From the NCBI GenBank assembly GCA_946811695.1, contig OX328131.1:6325043-6389042 (forward strand): 64,000 nt of DNA, read 5' to 3'. Below, piece after piece: positions 21,665 to 32,931 of the stretch (its first letter is position 1; each line of letters begins with the position of its first letter). The notes beneath the pieces were generated by a model that saw only the letters and a program-made list of their open reading frames with translations, searched no databases and had not been told where the DNA came from. This stretch comes from Gonocerus acuteangulatus (lineage: Eukaryota > Arthropoda > Insecta > Hemiptera > Coreidae). The position numbers and the translations under genes are program-made.

Positions 21665-23582
21665 CAGGGTGTCCCGTAAATGTCTAGTCATATTGTGAGG
21701 GGTGATAGAGGACCCTTAGGGGAACAAAAAATGTTCTATGACGATTTCCCGAATTCTCGCCCATAAGAGAAAACGTCGTTTTATTGTTTTATCGAGACAA
21801 ACGTGGTTTTTAGAAACATAATCGTTGTAGCTCCGTCCCAGGTGGTACTACTAGAAAGGGAGAGAAACCAATCGAAAGCTGCGTAAATTTACTATAAGAC
21901 TAGTTGAGAGTAAACGTAAAAATGAATGAATGTAAGTATGTATATCTTACCAAAAGAAGGCATTCTAAATTTCCTGACATTTCATTGATATTTCTTTCGA
22001 GCGTTACTCCTCAATGGGCAGGATCTGAGATTTCCGGGTTTCAGAAAAACTTCCTCATTTAACCAGCTTTCCATTCATGTATCACAACCCTGTGTTATTG
22101 AAGTATTTGAACGGTTTAAGAACAAAAACGTTTAAAAAAACATGGATCTGTGAAAAGAAAATTATATTTTTTTCTTCACTTTATTCAAAAAGCTGAAGGG
22201 AAATATTTTTTTTATAAATGTTTACATAAATATTAAGTAAATATTTACTTAAAAGAATAAAAAAAATTACTTCCACGGATATAAAAAAAAATCTTAAAAC
22301 AGTAAATAAATAAAATAAACATTTATTTTGAATTTATTAATTCAGGTAACTAATACTGGGTCCAGGAGGCGGCCATTAAGGAACCCCAACCATACATTAA
22401 CCTCAAAAATTATTATTTTTACCTATATCACGCATTTGAACCCATTTTTACAGGACTATGTACATATTATTTATGAGGGATAGAATTTTTAATTACCAGA
22501 ACAAAAACGCATGGGCTCAGAATCCCAGTGAGTTTCACAAGCGTAGCCATCAGTCTTAATTTAAGGTAAAGCATTTGTTTTCTAAATATAAGTACCTGTA
22601 AAAATATGTTCAAATGCGTGATCTAGGTAAAAATAATAATTTTTGAGGTTAATGTATGGTTGGGGTTCCTTAATGGCCGCCACCTGCGTCCAGTATTAGT
22701 TACCTGAATTAACAAATTCAAAATAAATGTGTATTTTATTTATTTACTTTTTAGGAATTTTTTTTATATTCGTGGGAGTAATTTTTTTATTGTTTTATCG
22801 AGACAAACGTGGTAAAAATAATAATAATAAAATAATAATTTTTGAGGTTAATGGTTGGGGTTTCTTAATGGCCACCTCCGGGACCCAGTATTAGTTACCT
22901 GAATTAAGAAATTCAAAATAAATGTGTATTTTATTTATTTACTGTTTTAGGAATTTTTTTTATATTCGTGGAAGTAATTTTTTTTATTGTTTTAAGTAAA
23001 TATTTACTTAATATTTATGTAAACATTTATAAAAATAAATATTTCCCTTCAGCTTTTTGAATAAACTGAAGAAAAAAACATAATTTTCTTTTCACAGATC
23101 CATGTTTTTTTTTAAACTTTTGTACATAAACCGTTCAAATACTACAATAACACAGGGTTGTGATACATGAATGGAAAGCTGGTTAAATGAGAAAGTTTTT
23201 CTGAAACCCGGAAATCTCAGATCCTGCCCATTGAGGAGTAACGCTGGAAAGAAATGTCAATAAAATGTCAGGAAATTTAGAATGCCTTCTTTTTGTAAGA
23301 TATACATACATACATTCATTCAGTTTTACGTTTACTCCCAACTAGTCTTATAGTAATTTTACTCAGCTTTCGATTGGTTTCACTCCCTTTCTAGTAGTAC
23401 CATCTGGGACGGAGCTACAACGATTATGTTTCTAAAAACCACGTTTGTCTCGATAAAACAATAAAACGACGTTTTCTCCCTTATGGGCGTGAATTCGGGA
23501 AATCGTCATAGAACATTTTTTGTTCCCCTAAGGGTCCTCTATCACCCCTCACAATATGACTAGACATTTACGGGACACCCTG
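21665..23582. mobile_element. TA-targeting transposon T1, 1.9 kb, long inverted repeats
   Basis: Ends are CAGGGTGTCCCGTAAATG and the exact inverse CATTTACGGGACACCCTG. The inverted arms extend for roughly 700 bp with small differences. Removing the element and one TA restores a perfect 18-bp array unit, which proves a TA target duplication. No transposase is encoded; it is a non-autonomous foldback-like element, and the TA target fits the IS630/Tc1/mariner group among others. The centre carries a partial internal duplication (about 22790-22990). A shorter copy is at 54291-55585. Confidence 0.9.
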
Positions 23583-23668
23583 TATACTAGCAGACCCATA
23601 TATACTAGCAGACCCATATATACTAGCAGACCCATATATACTAGCAGACCCATATATACTAGCAGACC
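23583..23668 (-). repeat. 18-bp array of Helitron D 3' termini (right block)
   Basis: Five further CTAGCAGACCC units. The last runs directly into GGCAAATATTGTTTTGCC, the terminal hairpin of a genuine Helitron D 3' end. The array therefore abuts a real Helitron terminus. Confidence 0.9.
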
Positions 23669-24410
23669 CGGCAAATATTGTTTTGCCATATACATTATTT
23701 CTAGTGAATATTTTTTTAGTCAAATAATAATCCTGTACCTGTTACGGGATCTCGCTGCTTAATATTTAATAACCGTCAATATCTGTCTTGTCCCTTCCAG
23801 AACATTAGCGGATTATTGGATAGCGTAGTATATGAATGGCGTGTATCAGCATTGGTTTCAAGATTATTATTTCATCTTCGAATCAGGGTTTCTGGCGTCG
23901 CTGCCAACCATGATTCCAGCATCGTCATCAGCAACAGGTCCATTGAATGTACTCTGCACATGATTCTTTATCAGGATTGATGAAAATAGCGTGATTATCA
24001 CTTTGTGATTGGTGCTTGTGTGATTTCCATAATTTCAACAATTCCTTCTGCTCATTCAATAGATCCTCCAGCTTACTGACGATGCTCCTGGCAAACCGTG
24101 ATTGAGGTTAATGTAGCCCCAACGCGCATCCTCGCGATTGGCGACTGAGTTTTCGGAGTCCTCACCTCCCATAAAGTAAATTTGTAAAAATTGATGTGGT
24201 TCTTTTGGGATTGGCAGCAATGATCCCACTTTGTGATAAACTTGGTCTTTGATTTTGCATGTTGAATATAATTGTTGACCGTCTGCAGCATTATGTTTTA
24301 TTATTCCCGATGCTCCGAACGATGTCATTTGGAAAAATGACTTGAATGTTGGAATTAACTCCAGGAACAGGTTAGAACCTGGAGCCACATTCCTCTTTGT
24401 CAAAAGATCA
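23655..24410 (-). pseudogene. Helitron Rep/helicase protein relic with 3' end
   Basis: Minus-strand translation gives pieces of the N-terminal part of a Helitron protein. GSNLFLELIP lies near the start, followed by KIKDQVYHKVGSLLPIPKEP and HQFLQIYFMGG (24056-24403). Across frameshifts follow ADTRHSYTT, NPLMFWKGQD and finally RDPVTG near 23752. The text then jumps to the 3' terminal hairpin and CTAG at 23655-23690. The HUH nuclease core and the helicase are absent. I infer an internally deleted, non-functional Helitron that keeps its 3' terminus. Confidence 0.75.
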
Positions 24411-24621
24411 GATGTTGAATAAAACTACATTTTATTAATAAAATGTATTTATTAAATTAAAGTAATAATATCGCTATTATAAAATGGGGATCGGTGGTAG
24501 AGGGTTGAACATTTTGGGTTGTATGTATTTTTAATGCTAAATCATAAAAAATAAAAATTAAATATTTTGTCAAAAAATGATGATTTTTGGGGTGAGCCAC
24601 TTAGGGGTAGAAGGGTATAAC
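24411..24621. other. AT-rich sequence, nothing recognised
   Basis: No gene or repeat family recognised. Confidence 0.5.
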
Positions 24622-24842
24622 TTAATATCAGCACTGATATTGTTGAAATTAAAAATTCAAACCCTGATTAGACTTTGGAAAAATCAATATCTAGATTCGA
24701 ATCATTCAAAAATCATATTATTTCAATTAATCTCATTGTTGAATTAAGATAAATTTACGTTTTGAAGATTCTAGTCTGATTTTTACCAAGTCTAATCAGG
24801 ATTTGAATATTTAATTCCAACGATATCAGTGCTGATATTAAT
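24622..24842. mobile_element. 221-bp foldback MITE-like element
   Basis: Arms of about 75 bp are inverted copies. The left starts TTAATATCAGCACTGATAT and the right ends ATATCAGTGCTGATATTAA. Internal CCTGATTAGACTT / AAGTCTAATCAGG also pair. No coding capacity. The target duplication is unclear because the ends are AT-rich. Confidence 0.7.
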
Positions 24843-25211
24843 TTAGATGAAAAATAAAATATTATTTTATGTCCAATTGTCAACGTTTGTGAATTATTTA
24901 CAAGTTATTTAATAAACAAGAGAAACAAAAAACAAAAATCTGGCTAGACAATGTTGCTCTAAATTTTATTTGCTTTCATTAAAAAAAAAATCAAAAAAAT
25001 CAAAAAAAATCATTGAAATCAGTTAAGATTTAGCGGCTGTAGCGTTTTTTGAAACACGAAATGTCTTTTTAACACACTGTGCGGCATCCCGCATCGTGAC
25101 GGACCTCCACTTTTGGCGTTCATGGTTTGGATTCATACAAGCTCAGTGATGTTGCTTACACTATCCACTTGAAATGTGCTTAGATATGCAGATCCTGCGT
25201 GACAATGTTTT
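24843..25211. other. Unrecognised sequence
   Basis: A-rich tracts around 24980-25012, then about 150 bp of mixed sequence. I see no gene. Confidence 0.45.
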
Positions 25212-25330
25212 TTTTTTTGTTATTATAAGTGAATGAGTTAGACGTTTATGTCCAATTCGTAGTCTTGTAATTACTACTTCATTAGGTCTAGTTAAGATGG
25301 TACTATAGTTTGTCATTGATGAGTACCTCT
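25212..25330 (-). pseudogene. LINE reverse-transcriptase C-terminal fragment
   Basis: Minus-strand translation includes RPNEVVITRLRIGHKRLTHS, the conserved R-L-R-I-G-H-x-x-x-T-H-S block found near the C-terminus of Jockey/I-type LINE ORF2 proteins. The following zinc-knuckle-like C-x-x-C segment is not visible. A better preserved relative is at 52404-52661. Confidence 0.65.
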
Positions 25331-26214
25331 GTGTACATAGTCTGTACCGACACTGCATAGTAGAGGATATGCATAAACACACATGGAGAGTACTTGTCGT
25401 GACGTCAGTAATTAGGAATAATTACAGAGAAGGCTTTGATCCCGCCGACAGGACAAGGGGCTGCTGTATAACCATAGGTAAACACATGTCAGGGTAGCTA
25501 TATCTAGATACAGGACTAGCAGTCAGGAAATGGGGTAACTCATTTGGCGATTCTATGTCTTAAAATACAAAATGACTTGTTACAAGATCTTTTGCTCTCC
25601 GTTCATTCCACTACACCGTGTGAGCTTCCTACACCGCGAGTGCAAATGATTTCCAAGACAGCCTGTACACCGTCTGTGCAAAAACAGTAATGTGTAATTA
25701 TCAGTTATTCTGAGTAAAATAGTCGTCGAAATTAGATTATTTTTAACTAATGAAATCTTGAAAAGTTGAGGAAAACAATAAATAGCATTGGTTTTACTGT
25801 GTACCAATTAATCTATAAATTATCGGTATTTTCATTTTACCTTACATTTGACACATGGTGCTCAATCCATAAAAATGGTCCTTACGCTAATATTTTTTCG
25901 AAGAGCGAGCTGCACACCTGGTGTGCAATCATCGTATTTTTGTGAATACTCTTAGAAATGGGGTGAGTTCCATAGTAAACATTTTTTTTTTATTAAAAAT
26001 TAACAATATAAAGAATAAAAAAAATGTCTTCATATTGGGGGACAGTGTTCGAAAAACATAGTCGTCTCGAAGGAGTTAACCACGATTTTCACCTCTTCGT
26101 TAAATCCAGGGTGCACTTAATCCACTTAAGTGGGTTATATCCACTTAATTTTCTTAATCTATTGTCTTTGGTTGTCTAGACGACCCAAACGGTGGTTTTA
26201 ACATCGTCGTTGAA
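25331..26214. other. Unrecognised intergenic sequence
   Basis: Mixed sequence without long open frames. I recognise no family in it. Confidence 0.45.
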
Positions 26215-26735
26215 AGTTTTTTTTTTTTTTTGTTTTTTTTTAATAATAAACATCACTCATGACGTGATATATTCATTTATTCATCATTATTTTACATAGG
26301 ATCCTTCCTGTGTAAATATGGTTGTACATGGGGCTATTGTTCTTATGTATATTCATATTATCCATAGAACCTATATTGTAAATAGAAACTGTTGCGATTA
26401 TGAATAGCCATATTGTACAAAGGAAGTATTTTCTTCGTTTCCTTTATAATTATAAGTTTTTCTTAAAAATGTATTGTTTTTTACAAATTAATTTTACTTT
26501 TAGCTGTATGTTATTCACAAACTTAATTGTATAATTAGATTGATACACACAATAATGTAATTGGATTTATAATTATGTAATATGTTAATTATTAAGGATT
26601 TATAATTATTATATAAGATGTTAATTAGTATTGATTTCTAATTATTATGTATTTCCATTTTTATATGGGTATCTGTGCGAAACGCTGTCAATGCGCAGTG
26701 CTCATCAATAAATTATATAAATAAAAAAAATCCAG
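26215..26735 (+). repeat. A-tailed interspersed repeat, copy 1
   Basis: About 500 bp starting after a T-rich run with AATAAACATCACTCATGACG and ending GCGAAACGCTGTCAATGCG with an AATAAA-rich A tail. It is closely matched by 37850-38338. The A tail suggests a LINE 3' end or a retroposed sequence. No coding region is recognised. Confidence 0.7.
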
Positions 26736-26739
26736 GGTG

Positions 26740-27095
26740 CACAACTATCTTCCTTTTTTTTTTTTGATAGAATAAGCAGAAAGCACATTTTTGGCGAAAA
26801 AATCTTCCTTCTCTATCCACATTTCTTCTAAATCCTTCCTGAGCATGTTTGGACCAAGCGTGTAATTCGATGTTACGATCAGCTGTAAAAATAGCCACAA
26901 ATTCTTTTTGACAGATAAGAAACAAGGAAATGATAAATAATTTTTGCAACATTTGGTGATATTGCGCCTTTTGGCAGTAAATACTTGGCAGTACAACATT
27001 CTAAGACATAATCTGGCAAGTGTTTTTTTAGTACAATAATATATACGAAATAATGAAAATTATAGACAAGTGACCCTAATAAATCCATTTATTCA
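26740..27095. other. Unrecognised block with overlapping minus-strand frames
   Basis: Three minus-strand frames of 69-84 codons overlap here (26713-27088). None matches a family I know. A conserved exon is possible but unsupported. Confidence 0.3.
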
Positions 27096-27205
27096 TTGGC
27101 CGAATGCCAACAAATAGTAAAAACATGGGAATGTCTGACTATAGGAAATTTTACTGGGAACGTTTTCGGTAATTCAAAAATTCATTCAAGAGTGAGTTCT
27201 CAACA

Positions 27206-27456
27206 TGGGCGTATATATGACATAATTTCGGGTGGAGAATTTGGGGAGGGGGGGGGGGGTGGGCTGGGAACATTTGGGGGGTTTGTAACACTAACAATCT
27301 AGAATTTGAAATAGTTAGCCAATTAAAACGCTATTACAATAAAAATATTCTTTCTTCTAAGTGATCTTATATAATTTATTTTTTAGGTTTTTATGAAACA
27401 TTTTTACCGATTGAATCAAAATTTCGGGGAGTGCTCCCCCCCCCCATATACGCCAA
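27206..27456. mobile_element. MITE family E (G-tract/GGGCGTATA ends), copy 1
   Basis: Begins ATGGGCGTATATATGAC and ends CCCCCATATACGCC, inverted counterparts. Poly-G (27247-27260) and poly-C tracts lie just inside the ends. Shared interior motifs are GGAATAGTTTTAGCCAACTA-like and AGTGATCTTAT. Non-coding. Five copies occur in the window. Confidence 0.68.
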
Positions 27457-27547
27457 TGGTCCTCAATCGCTTCGGAAAGAGCTAAATCGCTAATTATATA
27501 CATAAATAACACGATACAAATTAAAAAAATAACAAAAAAAAAAAGGG

Positions 27548-29728
27548 GCTGCTGGAAAAGCAAGGAATCAAATAACTTCTAGTTTGCTTTCTGGAGTACT
27601 TTATTTTTTTACCAGCCTCTCTGCGGCTTCTGGGAGCTATGGATCCACTAGTAGTTCCCAGCTTACGGCTATGTCCAGTTCTCAGTTCTTGAAGACTCCG
27701 TTAGGCATATTCCAGGAGAAGAGGATGCTGGAAAAGCAAGGAATCAAATAACTTCCAGTTGGCTTTCTGGAGTACTTTATTTGATTACCAGCCTCTCTGC
27801 GGCTTCTGGGAGCTATGGATCCACTAGTAGTTCCGAGCTTATGGATATGTCCAGTTCTCAGTTCTTGAAGACTCCGTTAGGCATATTCCTGGAGAAGAGG
27901 ATGCTGGAAAAGCAAGGAATCAAATAACTTCCAGTTTGCTTTCTGGAGTACTTTATTTGATTGCCAGCCTCTCTGCGGCTTCTGGTAGCTATGGATCCAC
28001 TAGTAGTTCCGAGCTTATGGATATGTCCAGTTCTCAGTTCTTGAAGACTCCGTTAGGCATATTCCAGGAGAAGAGGGTGCAGGAAGAGCAAGGAATCAAA
28101 TAACTTCCAGTTTGCTTTCTGGAGTACTTTATTTGTTTACCAGCCTCTCTGCGGCTTCTGGGAGCTATGGATCCACTAGTAGTTCCAAGCTTATGGCTAT
28201 GTCCAGTTCTCAGTTCTTGAAGACTCCGTTAGGGTGCGTTTACATCTGATACTTCTCGCAGAAAATATATGTCAGGTGTCGGATAGATATTCTCTTGAAG
28301 GTTTACATACTGACAGAAATAGCTAGACATTTATGTCATGGATATGTATAGGACAGTTCTGTATTTGCGATAAATTCACCAAAAGCACAAATAATCAGTG
28401 TTTACATCTGTTGGTACAGAAGTGTCGACAATACAACTAGTAGCCAAGATATTTATCTCTGAAAATAAATTCTTCTCGTAAAAATCTGTGTTTACACCCG
28501 GTGGTATAGAAGTGTCGACACTTATAGTTCGTGATAGAAATATATATCTCAGACATAAATTGCTCATGGTTTACACTAGTCGCAATTTCTGTCTGATATA
28601 AATTTCCTGCAATAACTAGCAAGTGTAAACCCACCCTTAGGCATATTCCTGGAGAAGAGGATGCTGGAAGAGCAAGGAATCAAGTTACTTCCAGTTTGCT
28701 TTCTGGAGTACTTCATTTGATTACCAGCCTCTGCGTGGCTTCTGGGAGCTATGGATCCACTAGTAGTTCCCAGCTTATGGATATGTAGAGTTCTGGGTTC
28801 TTGAAGACTCCATCAGGCATATTTCTGCTTTTCCAGCATCCTCTTCTCCTGGAATATGCCTAACGGAGTCTTCAAGAACTGAGAACTGGACATAGCCATA
28901 AGCTTGGAACTACTAGTGGATCCATAGCTCCCAGAAGCCGCAGAGAGGCTGGTAAACAAATAAAGTACTCCAGAAAGCAAACTGGAAGTTATTTGATTCC
29001 TTGCTCTTCCTGCACCCTCTTCTCCTGGAATATGCCTAACGGAGTCTTCAAGAACTGAGAACTGGACATATCCATAAGCTCGGAACTACTAGTGGATCCA
29101 TAGCTACCAGAAGCCGCAGAGAGGCTGGTAATCAAATAAAGTACTCCAGAAAGCAAACTGGAAGTTATTTGATTCCTTGCTTTTCCAGCATCCTCTTCTC
29201 CAGGAATATGCCTAACGGAGTCTTCAAGAACTGAGAACTGGACATATCCATAAGCTCGGAACTACTAGTGGATCCATAGCTCCCAGAAGCCGCAGAGAGG
29301 CTGGTAATCAAATAAAGTACTCCAGAAAGCCAACTGGAAGTTATTTGATTCCTTGCTTTTCCAGCATCCTCTTCTCCTGGAATATGCCTAACGGAGTCTT
29401 CAAGAACTGAGAACTGGACATAGCCGTAAGCTTGGAACTACTAGTGGATCCATAGCTCCCAGAAGCCACGCAGAGGCTGGTAATCAAATAAAGTACTCCA
29501 GAAAGCAAACTGGAAGTTATTTGATTCCTTGCTCTTCCAGCATCCTCTTCTCCTGGAATATGCCTAACGGAGTCTTCAAGAACTGAGAACTGGACATATC
29601 CATAAGCTTGGAACTACTAGTGGATCCATAGCTCCCAGAAGCCGCAGAGAGGCTGGTAAACAAATAAAGTACTCCAGAAAGCAAACTGGAAGTTATTTGA
29701 TTCCTTGCTTTTCCAGCATCTCCTTCTC
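27548..29728. mobile_element. Foldback element of 5+5 inverted 176-bp units
   Basis: GGATCCACTAGTAGTTCC marks five direct units at 27641, 27817, 27993, 28169 and 28753. Its reverse complement marks five inverted units at 28918, 29094, 29270, 29446 and 29622. Every step is exactly 176 bp once the 405-bp MITE plus TTA is subtracted. The axis is near 28838. Drosophila FB elements have comparable arms of tandem subrepeats, but I see no end homology that proves the relationship. No coding frame. Confidence 0.88.
28232..28636. mobile_element. PIF/Harbinger-like MITE with TTA duplication
   Basis: Ends are GGGTGCGTTTACA and TGTAAACCCACCC, flanked by TTA at 28229-28231 and 28637-28639. The 3-bp TTA target and G-rich ends are typical of PIF/Harbinger. 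It lies in one arm only of the 176-bp foldback element and can be excised on paper to restore an intact unit, so it is the younger insertion. No transposase. Confidence 0.85.
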
Positions 29729-30027
29729 CAGGAATATATCCACAAGCCCCCCCCCCATGGAAATCTGCTCCTTCTGTAGCATTCCAGAAATTCCTGAGTG
29801 GATACTAGGAATATCCTTAAGTGTATTTCCCTACGTATCCTTCGTCCTTCCTATAAAAACACTTCGTGTTTTTTTTTATTTCTTATGATATTGTTGTGTC
29901 TAAGCCGAGATCCTTTCTTCGGAAAATACAATAAACCGCCATGTAAACCTAATAACTCTGTCTTCAAATAAATAAAAGTCTTAGCTGCTATGCTGAATGT
30001 TATAGGAAAAATTTGTCCCACGGAAGG
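29729..30027. other. Unrecognised sequence with a C tract
   Basis: Contains a fragment of family E (CCCCCCCCCCATGG near 29748) and otherwise nothing recognised. Confidence 0.45.
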
Positions 30028-30044
30028 TGTATATATTATATATG

Positions 30045-30117
<73 letters not shown>
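30028..30117. repeat. (TA)n microsatellite
   Basis: TA run with a few G interruptions, directly followed by a Penelope-like fragment. Confidence 0.95.
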
Positions 30118-30121
<4 letters not shown>

Positions 30122-30290
30122 GGGTGTCCATAAAGTAGTACACCATTGGTTCTGTTTATCTACTTTATTTGAAAACTTTGACCGACATGTTTCGTGCTTT
30201 GTTCGATCCTCATCAGGGGTTTTCCTATATACATTCTTTTTTAAATCTCGAAATTTACATTTTTACAATAATATATCCCTTACCTAAATC
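30118..30290 (-). mobile_element. Penelope-like fragment with decayed hammerhead
   Basis: The minus strand reads CCCCTGATGAGGATCG and then CACGAAACATGTCGG. It keeps the hammerhead core boxes CUGAUGA and GAAA and the GUC cleavage triplet, but helices I and II pair poorly. Similar motifs in this window are at 61709-61748 and 62295-62339. Hammerhead motifs are known from Penelope-like element terminal repeats. Confidence 0.5.
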
Positions 30291-30383
30291 AATTTATTTT
30301 TTAACAAATTGATTTAAATTGTTATTCTTACCATATGAGGAAATCCTCTCGTCATGGTCTTTGTTGTAAATCAGGCGTAATAC

Positions 30384-30628
30384 TAGCGTATATAGAAAAT
30401 ATTTTCGGGATGGGATGGGAGAATCTCGGGGCGGGGGGGAGGCGGCTGAGAACATTTGGGGGGTATGGAATACTAGCAATCTAGAACTTGGAATAGGTTA
30501 GCCTTCTAGAAAACTATTTCACCAAATAAAAACTATTTTTTCTTATTTATGTGCTCTTATTTTATTTATTTTTAAGATTTTTATGATACATTTTTACAGA
30601 CTTTTTTTTTTGGGGGGGGGGGGGTGCA
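30384..30628. mobile_element. MITE family E, copy 2
   Basis: Starts TAGCGTATATAGAAAAT, has poly-G near 30431-30450 and shares CATTTGGGGGGTATGGAAT with the family. The right end is degraded to a G tract (30610-30626). Confidence 0.6.
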
Positions 30629-30774
30629 AGTCTTTTTTGTGATAGTTGTGCTGATTCTACACGAGTTGAAATAATTACGTTGTTTGTTGTGCTTGTAGAT
30701 TTTAATGCTCTTCCAACATATGTTATGGGGTTGGAGCAAAACTTGTTATTTCATATAGTTTTTAGCTATAAAAA

Positions 30775-31975
<1,201 letters not shown>

Positions 31976-32510
31976 AATATCTTTTAGAATCTATTGCCAT
32001 TTCAATCTCTTTTTAAAAATGGAACGAAAGGGTTTTGCACCTTACCTCGTCATATATATATATACACACACACACACACACTATACTATTTCGACACTAG
32101 TGACTGAAGAAAGAAAAATTCTACAGACGTACATGACCAAAATCTTAGGACATTGTTCTGTTGTTGTTGGAAAAATTATTTTTTCATCGAGATAATAGCG
32201 CTTCAAAAAACGTTCCTGAAGAAATTAATATTAAAATGAAATACTGGAGAAATCACTGTAACTATAATGATCGTTTGATCATTATAAATATGAAATTCTA
32301 TGATTTTTTTCATTAAGACGTTTTTGTTTATGTTTTTTAATTTCTATTATCTCTATTACTTGTACCTTTATGTTCTATATTTAAATTTGTATATGTATAT
32401 ATAATGTAATCATAAAAGTTGTAATTTATTACATGTCATGTACACATGTAGAAACCGACGTACACACACACACACACACACACAGACATATATTTGTGTT
32501 TAATTTGTTC
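31976..32510. other. AT-rich sequence with short (CA)n runs
   Basis: Short (CA)n runs at about 32065-32080 and 32463-32482; no gene recognised. Confidence 0.5.
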
Positions 32511-32515
32511 AAAAA
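32511..32515 (-). terminator. RNA polymerase III terminator of tRNA-Tyr
   Basis: A TTTTT run on the minus strand starts six bases beyond the tRNA 3' end, as expected for Pol III termination. Confidence 0.75.
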
Positions 32516-32521
32516 TACTTG

Positions 32522-32612
32522 TCCTCCGGGCCGGATTTGAACCAGCGACCTATGGATAACTGCTCCTTTCACCAACTACAGTCCACCGCTCTACCAACTG
32601 AGCTACCAGAGG
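32522..32612 (-). tRNA. tRNA-Tyr (GTA) with an 18-nt intron
   Basis: The minus strand folds as a complete cloverleaf. The acceptor CCTCTGG pairs with CCGGAGG (one T-G wobble), followed by discriminator A. The D arm is GCTC-AGTTGGTA-GAGC and the anticodon stem is GTGGA/TCCAT. The loop is CTGTAG-A with anticodon GTA, and the T arm is GCTGG-TTCAAAT-CCGGC. An 18-nt intron (TTGGTGAAAGGAGCAGTT) lies after position 37, the usual site for eukaryotic tRNA-Tyr, whose genes normally carry an intron. A box (TAGCTCAGTTGG) and B box (GGTTCAAATCC) are intact and a Pol III T run follows. It looks like a functional gene and is the clearest host gene in the window. Both sides are repeats; no other tRNA is nearby. 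Confidence 0.93.
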
Positions 32613-32699
32613 GATTGAGGGTTCTTCCTTACTCTTTACTGAATAACGTTCACTCCATTTCTCTACGTTTCCTCACATATTAATGCCTCTCCTTTAAAT

Positions 32700-32846
32700 T
32701 GTATATATATTTGAACCACCGTTATTTTCGTTCTCCAGGGGTTCTGAAACGAAACATTTTCTAGTCGGCACTTCCGGATTGTTGCATGCGATCATCCTTA
32801 TTAGCGGATATCCTCCCTATGAAGGGAGGGAGGAACCGCGCTAAAA
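32700..32846 (+). mobile_element. HINE-A 3' end, head of a tandem cluster
   Basis: Carries the conserved 3' segment (GAACCACCGTTATTTTCG, CTAGTCGGCACTTCCGG), the stem CCTCCCT/AGGGAGG and GGAACCGCGCTAAAA. It is followed after 15 bp by a new HINE-A 5' end. Confidence 0.7.
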
Positions 32847-32861
32847 GGCACAATGTAAAAA

Positions 32862-32931
32862 GTCCGACTCGCAGGAACTGCGTCATCTTAGTGGGGTTCC
32901 CGAGTGCCATTAGTAAAGGGGAAAAGTAAAA
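32862..32931 (+). mobile_element. HINE-A 5'-end fragment
   Basis: GTCCGACTCGCAGGAACTGC plus TCATCTTAGTGGGG, about 70 bp, cut off where the next complete 5' end begins. It is part of a head-to-tail cluster. Confidence 0.68.

Noticed and set aside
21241..21691. 148- and 142-codon frames on opposite strands
   Set aside because: Both are translations of the 18-bp Helitron-end array.
26690..26720. Hammerhead motif at GCGAAACGCTGTC in the A-tailed repeat
   Set aside because: GAAAC and GTC are present, but no CTGANGA box or helix II lies at a suitable distance on either strand.
27641..27658. Cloning-vector polylinker (adjacent BamHI and SpeI sites, GGATCCACTAGT)
   Set aside because: The motif occurs ten times in a diverged 176-bp unit with no other vector sequence around it.
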